The notes: generated by a model not told the origin, from the sequence alone. DNA of 64,000 nt from Streptomyces sp. NBC_01116 (GCF_041435495.1 NZ_CP108644.1:1922001-1986000); one strand, 5' to 3'. Positions 39,092 to 48,598 are shown, numbered from the stretch's first letter. Numbers and translations: made by a program.

Positions 39092-39724
39092 ATGTCGACC
39101 CATGCGAAGCGTGAACGTCTTCTGCTCGCCGATCTGTTGGAAGCGGCAGGTCCCGAGGCCCCGACGCTGTGCGACGGCTGGAAGACCCGCGATCTGGCCG
39201 CCCATGTGGTGGTCCGCGAACGCCGCGCGGACGCGGCGGGCGGGCTGCTGGTGAGCGCGCTGAAGGCCCGGCTGGAGCGGGTGCAGGCGGAGTTCGCGGC
39301 GAAGCCGTACGAGGAACTGATCCAGCTGATCCGCACCGGTCCGCCCCGGTTCTCCCCGATGTCCCTCAAGCAGATCGACGAGGCGGCGAACACCGTCGAG
39401 TTCTTCGTCCACGCGGAGGACGTGCGCCGGGCCCAGCCCGACTGGTCGCGCCGCGAGCTGGACCCGGTCTTCTCCGACGTCCTGTGGTCCCGGACGGAGA
39501 AGACGGCCCGACTCCTGGGCCGCAGGTCCCCGGTGGGGCTGGTGCTGCGCCGCCCGGACGGCCAGACGGCGGTGGCCCACAAGGGGACCCCGGTGGTGAC
39601 GGTGACCGGGGAGCCCGCCGAGCTGCTGCTGTACGCGTTCGGCCGGCAGGACGCGGCGGACGTCGAGGTGGAGGGCGATCGGACGGCGGTGGAGCGGCTC
39701 AGGGCGGCCGAGCTGGGCATGTAG
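39092..39724 (+). CDS. TIGR03085-type protein, mycothiol-dependent DinB-like fold
   Basis: This 210-aa protein has the N-terminal pattern of the maleylpyruvate isomerase/DinB-like superfamily: [39 protein letters not shown], with the metal His in AAHVVVRE and a second in [13 protein letters not shown]. The C-terminal half holds a sterol-carrier-like segment. Proteins of this group may use mycothiol, but no reaction is established for this one. The ATG at 39092 is 85 bp from hisI, divergent. It is followed by convergent genes and stands alone. Confidence 0.75.
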   Translation: MSTHAKRERLLLADLLEAAGPEAPTLCDGWKTRDLAAHVVVRERRADAAGGLLVSALKARLERVQAEFAAKPYEELIQLIRTGPPRFSPMSLKQIDEAANTVEFFVHAEDVRRAQPDWSRRELDPVFSDVLWSRTEKTARLLGRRSPVGLVLRRPDGQTAVAHKGTPVVTVTGEPAELLLYAFGRQDAADVEVEGDRTAVERLRAAELGM

Positions 39725-39766
39725 GCCCCGGGGCTCGGGGGTGCCGGGGCATCCGGGGGTGCCGGG

Positions 39767-41041
39767 TCAGCGGGGCAGTTCGGCGCGGCGGAGTGCGGTG
39801 AAGGCGAGGCCCGCCGCGCCGCCGGTCGCGCACACGGCCGCGCTGACGGCGTAGACCGGCCCGGTGCCCCAGAGCGCGATGGCCGCCCCCGTGACGGGGT
39901 AGCTCAGCGGGATGAGCGCGTAGGTGAATAACGTCGATACGGAGGTGACCCGGCCCAGGTACGCCGGATCGGCGGTGGTCTGGACGAGGGCTCGGCACAG
40001 CGCGCTGGCCAGTCCGCCGACGAGGCCGACGAACGCGGCGGCCGCGGCGGCGAGGGCCACCGAGGGGACCTGGGCCAGGGCGGCGATGCCCGTCGCGCCG
40101 ACGAGGGCGGTCAGGTTCATCACCAGCCCGGCGCGCGGCACCCGGCCCCGGACGGCGAGGAAGAGGGCGGCCCCGGCCGCACCGGAGCCGAATCCGGCGA
40201 CGATCCAGCCCATGCCGGCCGCGCCCCAGCCGCGCTCTTCGGAGAGCAGGATCAGCCCGAGGTTGAGCGGTCCGACGAAGCCCAGATCGCTGAGGGCTAT
40301 GACGATCATCAGCGGGCCGAGCACGGGGTGGCGGCGGATGTGCCGGAGCCCGCCGACGAGGTCCTGCCAGGCGTTCGGTTTCCCCGCGCCGTCCGCCGGC
40401 GCCTCCCGCGCCTCGGCCGTCCCGCCCGCCGGCGCGGGCAGCGGGCTGATCCGCAGGCTCAGGAGCAGCGGCAGGGACAGCGCGAACAGCACACCGGCGG
40501 CGGCGAAGGCGAGCGTGGGACCGCCCGTGGCCACGGCGACGCCGCCCAGCGGCGCGCCGACGATGGACGCCCCCCGTGCGGCGAGTCCGCGCAGGCCCTG
40601 GATCCGGGCGAGCTGGCCCGGAGGGCTGATCCGGGGCGGCAGGGCCCCGACGGCGGGCAGGAACAGGGCGTCGACCACGCCGAAGAGCAGGGCGACGACC
40701 ACCAGGACCCCCACGGTGGGCGCGGTGAGGAGCAGGGTCGCTGCGAGTCCGAGGACGAGCAGCGCGCGGGCGGCGTCGCTGCCGATGACGACGCGGCGGG
40801 GCCCGAGCCGGTCGGCGAGCACTCCCCCGCCGAGCATCAGGAGGGCCCGGGGTATGGAGCCGGCGGCGAGGACCAGGCCGGTGCCGGAGGCGCTGCCGGT
40901 GCGGGCGGCGGCCCAGGCGAGGGCCATGAAGTAGATGCTGTCGCCGATCATCGACGCGGTGTACGCGCCGAGCCAGCGCAGCACGTTGGGGTCGCGGTGG
41001 GCGGGGCGTTCGGGGACTTCGGTCACCGGGGCGGCGGTCAA
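39767..41041 (-). CDS. MFS transporter (probable drug exporter)
   Basis: This 424-aa protein has about twelve membrane helices in two halves. The motif-A-like loop GGGVLADRLGPRRVVIGSD follows helix 2, and WLGAYTASMIGDSIYFMALAW is typical of enterobactin/macrolide-exporter-like MFS proteins. The long central cytoplasmic loop is Pro/Ala-rich. It lies 27 bp after the ArsR-type regulator, so the two probably form a self-regulated efflux unit. A rare TTA leucine codon occurs at 39929-39931 (in the SVSTLFTY segment), which would make full translation depend on the bldA tRNA. The substrate is unknown. Confidence 0.87.
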   Translation of the reverse strand: MTAAPVTEVPERPAHRDPNVLRWLGAYTASMIGDSIYFMALAWAAARTGSASGTGLVLAAGSIPRALLMLGGGVLADRLGPRRVVIGSDAARALLVLGLAATLLLTAPTVGVLVVVALLFGVVDALFLPAVGALPPRISPPGQLARIQGLRGLAARGASIVGAPLGGVAVATGGPTLAFAAAGVLFALSLPLLLSLRISPLPAPAGGTAEAREAPADGAGKPNAWQDLVGGLRHIRRHPVLGPLMIVIALSDLGFVGPLNLGLILLSEERGWGAAGMGWIVAGFGSGAAGAALFLAVRGRVPRAGLVMNLTALVGATGIAALAQVPSVALAAAAAAFVGLVGGLASALCRALVQTTADPAYLGRVTSVSTLFTYALIPLSYPVTGAAIALWGTGPVYAVSAAVCATGGAAGLAFTALRRAELPR

Positions 41042-41068
41042 GACGGGGTCCTTCCGGGGCGGCGGATC

Positions 41069-41656
41069 TCAGGCGTGGAACGGGAATCCGTACAGGTGCA
41101 GGGCGACGTTCTCGCGGCCCTCGCTCTCGCCGGCCTCTTCGCGGGCCTGGCCCGCGTTCTCGTAGCGGCGCACGAGCTCGTGCATCTCGTTGCCGAGCTG
41201 GGCCAGTTCCTCGGCGGTGAGCCGGGCCAGGTACTCGGAGCGGAAGGCGGCGCCCCGCCACTCGGCCGACCAGCTCTGGAAGGCGTCGAGGAAGCTCCGG
41301 TACAGCTCGGTGTGCTGGTCGAAGGAGAGACGGCCCACGGCGGCGTAGGTGGCGCTCTTCTCGGGGGCGTCGTTGAAGTCCTCGTCCCGGAAGCTGAACC
41401 CCTGGGAGGAGGGCTGCCACCAGCGCTCACGGCCGTCGGCGCGGTCGCCCTCGGCCGGTTCGATCAGGCCGTGGTCGGCCAGCTTGCGCAGGTGGTAGCT
41501 GACCAGCGAGACGGCCTCGTCGACCTGTTCGGCCAGTTGGGAGGCGGTGGCCCGGCGGGCGATGAACAGGGCGCGGTAGAGCTTCATACGCAGCGGGTGG
41601 CCGAACGCCTTGAGCGTGGCGAGGTCGGAGACGCGACGGGTTTCCTTGCTTGGCAT
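41069..41656 (-). CDS. ArsR-family winged-helix regulator
   Basis: This 195-aa protein has an ArsR-type domain at residues about 8-85. LKAFGHPLRMKLYRALF is helix 1-2, and ATASQLAEQVDEAVSLVSYHLRKLADHGLIEP is the recognition helix and wing. The C-terminal half lacks a cysteine metal site, so it is probably not a metal sensor. The ATG at 41656 has no clear ribosome site, and the perfect 54-bp palindrome begins 12 bp upstream, so translation may be leaderless or the start may be the GTG three codons earlier. It likely controls itself and the MFS gene that follows. Confidence 0.84.
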   Translation of the reverse strand: MPSKETRRVSDLATLKAFGHPLRMKLYRALFIARRATASQLAEQVDEAVSLVSYHLRKLADHGLIEPAEGDRADGRERWWQPSSQGFSFRDEDFNDAPEKSATYAAVGRLSFDQHTELYRSFLDAFQSWSAEWRGAAFRSEYLARLTAEELAQLGNEMHELVRRYENAGQAREEAGESEGRENVALHLYGFPFHA

Positions 41657-41668
41657 GACGATCACGGT

Positions 41669-41722
41669 AGATACACAGCTTTTCTTGCGCAATATTTATT
41701 GCGCAAGAAAAGCTGTGTATCT
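41669..41722. promoter_or_regulatory. Perfect 26-bp inverted repeat upstream of the ArsR gene
   Basis: The arms 41669-41694 and 41697-41722 are fully complementary with only TT between them. The centre contains two TTGCGCAA units (41685-41692 and 41699-41706), 14 bp apart. It lies between the stop of the PucR-type gene (41746) and the ArsR start (41656), and is AT-rich compared with everything around it. Confidence 0.95.
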
Positions 41723-41745
41723 GCCTCTGGGCTCGGAGCCTTCCC

Positions 41746-43029
41746 TCACCCGCCGAGCAGCCGCCGCGCCGCCAGGGCGAGGGAGACCTCGACCGCGTCC
41801 CGGGGGCGGGTGAGGCAGCGGCCGGTGAGCTGTTCGAAGCGGCGGAGGCGGTTGAGGACGGTGTTGCGGTGGCAGTAGAGCCGCGCACCGGCCCGCTGCG
41901 CGGAGCCGTCCGCGTCCAGCCAGGCGGTGAGGGTCTCCACGATGACGTCCCGGTCGGCGGGGTCCAGCCGGTCCAGCGGGCCCAGGACCCGGTCGGCGAG
42001 CGCCCCGGCGAGCGCCGGGGAGGAGACGACCAGGGCGTCCGGAAGGTGCTCGTCGAGCAGGACGGTGCCCCCGGAGGCGGGGCAGGCGCGCAGCGCGGTC
42101 TCCGCGAGCCGCCGGGCGTCGCCGAGGGCGGCCAGACCCTCGACGGCGGAGCCGATCCCGGCCCGGACGCCGGCCGGTACGTCCAGCGCGGCGGCCAGCT
42201 CGTTCAGCTCGCCGGGCGAGCCCGACAGCGGCAGGATCGCGAACTCCGCGGCCGGGCCCGGGTGCCAGAGCTCCGGGGCGTCGGGCATCGTCAGCGGCGG
42301 GCGGGCGGGCGACCCCGGACCGCGCGGGGCGGCGGCCACCGCGAGCACGGCGTAGCGGCCCTGCTCCGGCAGGCCCAGCATCGCGGCCGCCTCGGCGAGG
42401 TCGGCGATCCGGGCGGTCCCGTCCAGCAGCGCGGCGACCATGAGCCGCTGCCGGTTCTCGCGCCTCCAGGACAGCCGCCGCTCGGCCTGCCGGTAGGCGT
42501 CCGCGACGATCCCGCAGTGCTCGTCGACGAAGTTCCACACGTCGGCGGCGACATGGACGAGCAGCCGTACGTCGTCGGGGTCGCGGCGGGCGGTCTCGTC
42601 CACGAGGTCCTGCCAGACCATCGCGCCGCCCATCCGGAAGGCGTGCAGGACGGCGTCGAGCGGCACACCCTGCTCGGCGCGTATCTCACCGATCCAGCGG
42701 GAGGTGCGGTGGGCGGACTCCCGGAACTCCCGGGGCTGGATCAGCGAGCCGACGTTGTGCCGCAGCGAGTGGTGGACCTCCTGCCACACCTCGGCCCGGC
42801 CGGAGTCGATGGCCGCCCGGTAGCCGGGCTCCTGGGCGTACAGGGCCTCGACCAGCCGGTCGGTGAGGGCCGGCAGCGAGGCGACGAGGACCCTGGCGGC
42901 CCGGTGCAGCACCTCGACGGCCTCGCGGTCCGCCAGGGACCGGAAGCGGTGCGGCAACGGGGTTGCCGGGGACGGGCCGTGCGGCGCCCCGATCCGCGAA
43001 CGTACGACCTGTGGCATGGCGGCCTCCAC
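41746..43029 (-). CDS. PucR/CdaR-family transcriptional regulator
   Basis: This 427-aa regulator has an N-terminal sensor region of about 180 residues (RsbRD-like, with WIGEIRAEQGVPLDAVLHAFRMGGAMVWQ), a middle GGDEF-like domain, and a C-terminal PucR helix-turn-helix with RLYCHRNTVLNRLRRFEQLTGR. The start may be ATG 43029 or the ATG four codons later (MPQVVR). Proteins of this family respond to small metabolites or stress. No partner gene is adjacent in a clear operon, so the target is unknown. Confidence 0.85.
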   Translation of the reverse strand: MEAAMPQVVRSRIGAPHGPSPATPLPHRFRSLADREAVEVLHRAARVLVASLPALTDRLVEALYAQEPGYRAAIDSGRAEVWQEVHHSLRHNVGSLIQPREFRESAHRTSRWIGEIRAEQGVPLDAVLHAFRMGGAMVWQDLVDETARRDPDDVRLLVHVAADVWNFVDEHCGIVADAYRQAERRLSWRRENRQRLMVAALLDGTARIADLAEAAAMLGLPEQGRYAVLAVAAAPRGPGSPARPPLTMPDAPELWHPGPAAEFAILPLSGSPGELNELAAALDVPAGVRAGIGSAVEGLAALGDARRLAETALRACPASGGTVLLDEHLPDALVVSSPALAGALADRVLGPLDRLDPADRDVIVETLTAWLDADGSAQRAGARLYCHRNTVLNRLRRFEQLTGRCLTRPRDAVEVSLALAARRLLGG

Positions 43030-43199
43030 CGGGAATCGGCCGGCCGCGCGAGCGGCGGGCCCGGCACCCGGCCCGGGCGGGGCGCGAGCGCGGCGACACG
43101 ATCCTGACGCCCGCAGAATGGCATACCGCCCAGTCGGTACCTAGGGGTCTGCGCGGAACTCCTCATCACGGTCCGGCAACCTCCCGGCCGCGCAGGGGG

Positions 43200-46133
43200 T
43201 CAGGGGCCCAGCAGCCGGGCCAGTTCGGTGCGGGAGCGGACGCCGAGGGCGGCGAAGACGTTGCGGAGGTGGTGGTCGACCGTGCGGGGGCTGAGCGACA
43301 GGCGCACCGCCACCTCTCGGTTGGTGGCCCCCTCGGCGACGCAGCGGGCGATGCGCTGCTGCTGCGGGGTGAGCGCCGCCAGCGGTCCGCCCGCCGTGCT
43401 CCGCGAGGCCCCGACCGGCTCCCCCGCCGCCCGCAGCTCCCCGGCCGCCCGGTCCGCCCAGGCACGGGCCGAGCAGCGCTGGAAGGCGACCAGGGCGTCG
43501 CGCAGCGGGCCGCGGGCCTCGCGGGTGCGCCGGCGGCGGCGCAGCCACTGCCCGTACAGCAGTTGGGTGCGGGCCCGCTCGAAGGCGCCGCCCGCCCGGC
43601 CGTGGTGGGCCAGGGCCTCGGCGTAGCGGGCCTCGGCCTCGTCGGCGGGGGCCAGCAGGGCCCGGCAGCGGGCCAGTTGGGCGGGCGCGCCCGGGTCGGC
43701 GGTCCGGGCGGCCCAGGACGCGAACTCGTCCACGGCCGCCTGGAGTCCGTGGGACTCCTCGGGCTGCCGGCCACCCAGGACCACGGCCTCGACCCAGCAG
43801 GGGACGGCGAGCATCCGGGCGGCGAAGTGGCCCCGGCCCGGGCCGGTCCCGACGAGGGGGGCCAGCCGGGCGGCCGCCTCGCCGGGCCGCCCGGAGGCCA
43901 GGTCCGCGCGGGCCCGTGCCCAGGTGGCGAGGGTGACGGCCTGGGCCAGCCCGTGCGGCCCCGCCCCGGTCAGCGCGGCGTCGGCGTGCGCGGCGCACGC
44001 CTCCGCGGGGCCCTCCACGGAGGCGGCGAGGGCGAGCACGGCGTGCAGACGGGCGGAGCTGTTGGGCTGCGCCGTACGGCGGGCGGCGTGCAGCCCCTCC
44101 AGGGCGTGCGCCCGCGCACCGGCGTGCCGCCCGGCCCGCAGCTCGGCGTAGGCGAGGTGTTCGAGGGCCTGGGGCAGCAGCGCGTCGGGGCCCCCGGTCC
44201 GTACGGCGGCGAGCGCGCGGGCCCCCGCGCGGCAGGCGGCGGCGACGTCCCCGAGGACCAGGGCCGCGACCCCGGCCCGGAGCAGCGCGGCCGGGGCGCC
44301 GGGCTCCCCGGCGGGGTCGAGGCAGTGGCGGAGCAGGGCGTGGCCCTCGGCGGTGCGGCCCGCGAGCACGGCGCACATCCCGGCCCGGTAGTGCTCCAGG
44401 CCCGCCTCCAGCGGGGTGCGGGCGAGACGGTTCATGGCGTCGAGGTAGCCGAGCGCGTCCCCCGCCGCCCAGGCGGCCTCGGCCGCGCCGAGGAGGGCGT
44501 CGAGGGTCCGGCGGGGATCGTGCGGGCCGAGCAGCGCGGCGGCGGCGAGCAGCACTTCGTGGGCGTCGGCCGCGGGCCCGGAGCGCAGGGCCAGCATGCC
44601 GTGGACGTAGGAGGCGAGGCCCCGCGCCCGGTCGGCGGCCGGCCCCGCCGCGCCGGGGGCCCGGGGCCCGGTCCTGGCCAGCAGGGTCCGCGCCAGGGCC
44701 GGGTCGCCCGCGAGCCCCGCCTGCTCGGCCGCCGCGGCGAGGCGGGCCGCCCGCAGCGTGGGTTCGGTGGTGAGCAGGGCGGCGCGGGCCAGGGCGGCGG
44801 AGCGTTCGGCGTGCGGGAAGGGGGCGCCGGCGGCCTCTTCGAGCCGGGCGGCCAGCGCGGCGTCCGGCCCGGACGCGGCACAGGCCCACTGGACGAGGGC
44901 CGCGAGCGGGCCGGGCGGGGGCGATGCGGCCGGGGCCTCCGAAAGGGGCGGGGAGGAGGCGTCCGGGGAGGCCCGGTCCGCGGTCTCCGTCAGCAGGGTG
45001 GCGAGCAGTTCGTGGGCCGCGCGGCGGTGGGACCAGGGGGCGTGGTGGAGTACGGCGCGGGCGGCGAGGCGGTGGGCGAAGTGGACGCGGCTGCCCGCCC
45101 GTTGGAGGAGGCCCTCGGTGACCGTCGTGCCGAACAGGGCCCGGTCCAGGAAGTCCCGGGGCAGTCCGCGGCGGGTGCCCGCGCGCAGCAGGAGCAGGGC
45201 GTCCGCCCCGGCGCCCTCCGGTTCGTGCTCCTGGGCCGCGGCGGCGAGCAGGAGCAGGGTGCGGGTCCGGTCCGGGAGGCCGTCGAGCCGTTCGGCGTGG
45301 GCGGCGAGCACCGTTTCGCCGCCGGGCAGCGGATAGGGCAGCGGGGTGCGGCCGGCGAGCTGGTCCGAGGTGAGACGGCCCGTGAGCCCGGCGAGCAGGC
45401 GCGGGTTTCCGGCCGCCTCGCGGAGAAGCTCGGCGCGCACGACCGGGTCGAGTTCCCCCGTAACGACAGCCGTTCCCGGATCAGCCGTTCCGGGAGCAGC
45501 CCTACCGACGAGCGCGCCGGGGTCCGCACCGGGAGCCGGCCCGAGACCCTCACCGGGAGCCGCGCCCCCGGCCAGCCGGTCCAGGAGCGCCGAGGCCGCG
45601 CCCTCGTCCAGGGGTGCGAGGTGGAGCGTGGGCAGTCCGGCGAAGGCGGTGCCGTCGGCGGCCGAGAGGAGGACGGCGGTCCGGCTGCCCGGGCCCAGCC
45701 CGCGGGCCGCGCGGGCGAGGGCGGACCTGCACGCCGGGTCCCAGGTGTGCGCGTCGTCGGCGCAGACCAACAGGGGCGGTCCGGTGCCCGGTTCCCGCAG
45801 TCGGCGGGCCAGCGCCTCGGGGGTGATGACCGGGTACGGGGCGGCGGGCGAGGGGCCGGTGGTGAGGGACGGGCCGAGCGGGGCGACCGGCCCGCCACCC
45901 GGCACGGACCGTCCGGCGGAGGCGGCCGTGGCGTACAGCACGGGGCCCCGGTCGCGGTGTGCGTCGGCGGCGGCGCGCAGCAGCGCCGTACGGCCGAGGC
46001 CCGGCGGCGCGGCCAGCACGAGCACACCTCCGCCGCCCCGCCACGACAGCTCCAACAGGCTTGTCACCGTGGCGAGTTCATCGTCCCGGCCGTACAGCCG
46101 GAGCGGACTGCGCACGGTCGTCGATGGGTTCAC
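43200..46133 (-). CDS. LAL-type LuxR-family regulator
   Basis: This 977-aa protein fits the large ATP-binding LuxR (LAL) class: N-terminal NTPase domain, long TPR-like helical middle, and C-terminal LuxR helix-turn-helix (LTPQQQRIARCVAEGATNREVA, then SPRTVDHHLRNVFAALGVRSR). Walker B (LLVCADDAHTWD) is normal, but Walker A reads APPGLGRT (42-49), with Arg48 where the P-loop Lys should be. This may weaken ATP hydrolysis. LAL proteins often control secondary-metabolite or sugar-use genes. The closest candidate targets are the divergently placed or neighbouring genes, including the cutinase, but no binding site is visible. Confidence 0.88.
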   Translation of the reverse strand: MNPSTTVRSPLRLYGRDDELATVTSLLELSWRGGGGVLVLAAPPGLGRTALLRAAADAHRDRGPVLYATAASAGRSVPGGGPVAPLGPSLTTGPSPAAPYPVITPEALARRLREPGTGPPLLVCADDAHTWDPACRSALARAARGLGPGSRTAVLLSAADGTAFAGLPTLHLAPLDEGAASALLDRLAGGAAPGEGLGPAPGADPGALVGRAAPGTADPGTAVVTGELDPVVRAELLREAAGNPRLLAGLTGRLTSDQLAGRTPLPYPLPGGETVLAAHAERLDGLPDRTRTLLLLAAAAQEHEPEGAGADALLLLRAGTRRGLPRDFLDRALFGTTVTEGLLQRAGSRVHFAHRLAARAVLHHAPWSHRRAAHELLATLLTETADRASPDASSPPLSEAPAASPPPGPLAALVQWACAASGPDAALAARLEEAAGAPFPHAERSAALARAALLTTEPTLRAARLAAAAEQAGLAGDPALARTLLARTGPRAPGAAGPAADRARGLASYVHGMLALRSGPAADAHEVLLAAAALLGPHDPRRTLDALLGAAEAAWAAGDALGYLDAMNRLARTPLEAGLEHYRAGMCAVLAGRTAEGHALLRHCLDPAGEPGAPAALLRAGVAALVLGDVAAACRAGARALAAVRTGGPDALLPQALEHLAYAELRAGRHAGARAHALEGLHAARRTAQPNSSARLHAVLALAASVEGPAEACAAHADAALTGAGPHGLAQAVTLATWARARADLASGRPGEAAARLAPLVGTGPGRGHFAARMLAVPCWVEAVVLGGRQPEESHGLQAAVDEFASWAARTADPGAPAQLARCRALLAPADEAEARYAEALAHHGRAGGAFERARTQLLYGQWLRRRRRTREARGPLRDALVAFQRCSARAWADRAAGELRAAGEPVGASRSTAGGPLAALTPQQQRIARCVAEGATNREVAVRLSLSPRTVDHHLRNVFAALGVRSRTELARLLGP

Positions 46134-46227
46134 ACCGGCACCGTACGGTCGTGTCGTCGAGGGTGGAAGCGCCGCGTCCGGGTCCCCGCCGGGGACGGCC
46201 CGGTGCGGTGCGCGCTCCCAGCCGGAG

Positions 46228-46263
46228 CCCTGCCGCGCTGTGCCGGAGCACAGTGCGGCAGGG
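46228..46263 (-). terminator. Terminator after the cutinase gene
   Basis: A 16-bp stem with one G-T pair (46228-46243 with 46248-46263) closes on the 4-nt loop CGGA, 16 bp past the cutinase stop and before the LAL gene start. Confidence 0.85.
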
Positions 46264-46278
46264 CCGGGGACGCCGGGA

Positions 46279-47223
46279 CTACGCGGTGTGCGGGCAGTTG
46301 CCCCGGTACTCCGCGATGGTCAGGCCCGGCCGCGGGAGCGGGCAGAGGAACTGCTCGTAGCGGGTGTCGTTGTCGATGAACCGCTTCAGCCAGGAAATGC
46401 TGTACTTCGCGATCGTCGTGTCGGAGGTGTTCGGCGTGAAGTGCGTGGCGCCGCGCAGCTCCAGGTACGCCTTGTCCAGGGAGCCGGGCAGCGACTCGTA
46501 GAACGGCTCGGAGTGCGTGGCGACGGGGGCGACCGTGTCCCCGTCCGCCCCCACCACGAGGGTGGGCGTGCGCAGTTCGGGCCAGGTCTTGTCGGTGTTC
46601 CAGCCGGTCAGCGGGATCGCCGCCTTCAGCGAGGTGCGGCTCTTGGCGGCCTCCAGGCTGCCGCCGCCGCCCATCGAGTGCCCCATCACCCCGAGCCGGG
46701 AGGCGTCGACCCGGGTCCGCACCGAACTGCGCTGGGTCAGGTAGTCCAGAGCGGCGAGGAGCTGGCGGCCCCGGCTGTCGGGCTGGTCGAGGGTGGTGTT
46801 GGTGTCGATGGTGAAGACCACGAAGCCCTGGGACGCCAGGCGCGGGCCGAGCCAGGCGATGGAGGACTCGTAGGCGGTGAAGCCGGGCGAGATGACGACC
46901 GCGCCGAAGGTGCCGTCGGCGGTGGACGTCGGGTAGTGGATGGTGCCGCCGCCGAACCCGCTCACGGCCAGCGAGGAGACGGAGGTCTGCGAGGTGGCGT
47001 AGGAGCCGCGGCTCGCCTCGATGGAGGCGTTGGTGGGGGCCGGTCCGCGCTCGTAGGGGTTGTCGGCGGCCTGGGCGCCCGGGACCAGAGCGGTCATCAG
47101 GAGACCGGCGGTGGCCGCGACGGCGGTCAGGAGACCCGTGAGCGTACGGGGGCGGCCCGTGGACGTACGGGGGCGGCTCGGGTGCGGGGGGTGCTGGTGC
47201 GAGGGGAGGAGGTGCTGCTGCAC
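46279..47223 (-). CDS. Secreted cutinase-like polyester hydrolase (PET-hydrolase family)
   Basis: This protein of 314 aa has an N-terminal signal peptide (basic stretch, hydrophobic [19 protein letters not shown], cleavage probably after PGAQA at residue 52). The mature part is a cutinase alpha/beta hydrolase. The nucleophile elbow is GHSMGGGGS with Ser183; Asp229 is in GADGDTVAP and His261 in RGATHF. Tyr118 and Met184 would form the oxyanion hole, Trp208 lines the cleft, and Cys294-Cys310 makes the C-terminal disulfide. These are the features of Thermobifida cutinases and PET-degrading relatives. The GTG at 47223 has AGAGG upstream. The natural substrate is probably cutin or suberin. Confidence 0.9.
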   Translation of the reverse strand: MQQHLLPSHQHPPHPSRPRTSTGRPRTLTGLLTAVAATAGLLMTALVPGAQAADNPYERGPAPTNASIEASRGSYATSQTSVSSLAVSGFGGGTIHYPTSTADGTFGAVVISPGFTAYESSIAWLGPRLASQGFVVFTIDTNTTLDQPDSRGRQLLAALDYLTQRSSVRTRVDASRLGVMGHSMGGGGSLEAAKSRTSLKAAIPLTGWNTDKTWPELRTPTLVVGADGDTVAPVATHSEPFYESLPGSLDKAYLELRGATHFTPNTSDTTIAKYSISWLKRFIDNDTRYEQFLCPLPRPGLTIAEYRGNCPHTA

Positions 47224-47368
47224 GAGGGGGATCCTCTCGGTGGTGGCGGAACCACACCACGCGAGGCCCTCGAAGCCCGTCGTCCGGGGGCTCGGGGTGC
47301 GCCGCGTGGCCGCCGACGTCGTCCGTCGGCGTTCGCCACTCTCACGGTGCGCCCCCTGGACGCGCATC

Positions 47369-47406
47369 GGCGGTATCACCGGTCCCGGCAGACCGGTGAT
47401 ACCGCC
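47369..47406 (-). terminator. Terminator after hisF
   Basis: A perfect 16-bp stem (47369-47384 with 47391-47406) with a 6-nt loop begins 18 bp past the hisF stop and closes the his operon. The remaining 145 bp up to the cutinase start should contain its promoter. Confidence 0.88.
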
Positions 47407-47423
47407 TCGGGCTCCGTACGGGC

Positions 47424-48179
47424 TCAGCGGACCGGGTGGCCCGCTTCCCGCAGGGCGCCCTTGACCTCGGAGATCCGCAGGTCGCCGAAGTGGAAGACGG
47501 ACGCGGCGAGCACCGCGTCGGCCCCCGCCCCGATCGCCGGGGCGAAGTCGGCGAGCCGGCCCGCGCCGCCGGAGGCGATGACGGGGACGGTGACGTGCTG
47601 GCGGACCGCCTCGATCATCTCCGTGTCGTAGCCGTCCTTCGTGCCGTCGGCGTCCATCGAGTTGAGCAGGATCTCGCCCGCGCCCAGCTCGGCGGCCCGG
47701 TGGGCCCACTCGACGGCGTCGATGCCGGTGCCCTTGCGGCCGCCGTGCGTGGTGACCTCGAACGTGCCCTCCGGGGTGCGGCGGGCGTCGACGGAGAGCA
47801 CCAGGACCTGGCGTCCGAAGCGTTCGGCGATCTCACGGATGAGGCCGGGGCGGGCGATGGCGGCGGTGTTGACGCCGACCTTGTCGGCCCCGGCGCGCAG
47901 CAGCTTGTCGACGTCGTCCGGGGTGCGGACGCCGCCGCCGACGGTGAGCGGGATGAAGACCTGCTCGGCGGTGCGGCGGACCACGTCGTACGTCGTCTCG
48001 CGGTCGCCGCTGGAGGCGGTGATGTCGAGGAAGGTCAGCTCGTCGGCGCCCTCGGCGTCGTACAGCTTGGCCATCTCGACCGGGTCGCCCGCGTCGCGCA
48101 GATTCTGGAAGTTGACGCCCTTGACGACCCGGCCGTTGTCGACGTCCAGGCAGGGGATGACCCGTACGGCGAGGCTCAC
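47424..48179 (-). CDS. hisF: Imidazole glycerol phosphate synthase, cyclase subunit
   Basis: This 251-aa TIM barrel joins PRFAR with ammonia from HisH to give IGP and AICAR. Catalytic Asp11 lies in [15 protein letters not shown] and the second Asp in [17 protein letters not shown] strand regions ([14 protein letters not shown]). Phosphate loops [13 protein letters not shown] and [13 protein letters not shown] are intact. The GTG start overlaps the ridA stop (GTGA-type), so it is coupled. It is the last gene in the his operon, before a strong terminator. Confidence 0.97.
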   Translation of the reverse strand: MSLAVRVIPCLDVDNGRVVKGVNFQNLRDAGDPVEMAKLYDAEGADELTFLDITASSGDRETTYDVVRRTAEQVFIPLTVGGGVRTPDDVDKLLRAGADKVGVNTAAIARPGLIREIAERFGRQVLVLSVDARRTPEGTFEVTTHGGRKGTGIDAVEWAHRAAELGAGEILLNSMDADGTKDGYDTEMIEAVRQHVTVPVIASGGAGRLADFAPAIGAGADAVLAASVFHFGDLRISEVKGALREAGHPVR

Positions 48180-48598
48180 TTCGCGCCTCCCCGGTAGGCC
48201 TCGACCTCGACCTCGACGACCAGGCTCGGGTCCACGAAACCGGACACGATGATCATCGAGGCGGCGGGGCGCACGGCGTCGAACAGCTCCTTGTGGGCGC
48301 GGCCGATGTCCTCCACGTCCCGGGCGTGCGTGATGTACATCCGGGTGCGGACGACGTCCTCGCGGGTGAGGCCCACCTGCTCCAGCGCCGCGAACGCGAC
48401 GTCGAAGGAGGTGATGGCCTGCTCGTACGGGGAGCCCGCGGAGATCTGGCCGTTGATCACGGAGGTGCAGCCGGCCACCAGGACGAGCCCGCCCGGCAGC
48501 TCGACCGCGCGCGAGTAGCCGAACTTCTCCTCCCAGGGGGCGCCGGTGGAGATCCGGCGTACGGCGGAAGCGGCGGTGGGCTCGGGAGCCTCGGTCAT
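48176..48598 (-). CDS. ridA: RidA-family imine/enamine deaminase
   Basis: This 140-aa trimeric-type protein has the YjgF/YER057c/UK114 fold: [19 protein letters not shown], then [36 protein letters not shown] and a C-terminal [17 protein letters not shown]. RidA proteins hydrolyse reactive enamines released by PLP enzymes. An Arg in the active site (VVRTRMYI) is retained. It lies between priA and hisF and overlaps both, an order kept in Streptomyces, but a direct role in histidine synthesis is not established. The ATG at 48598 overlaps the priA stop. Confidence 0.88.
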   Translation of the reverse strand: MTEAPEPTAASAVRRISTGAPWEEKFGYSRAVELPGGLVLVAGCTSVINGQISAGSPYEQAITSFDVAFAALEQVGLTREDVVRTRMYITHARDVEDIGRAHKELFDAVRPAASMIIVSGFVDPSLVVEVEVEAYRGGAK

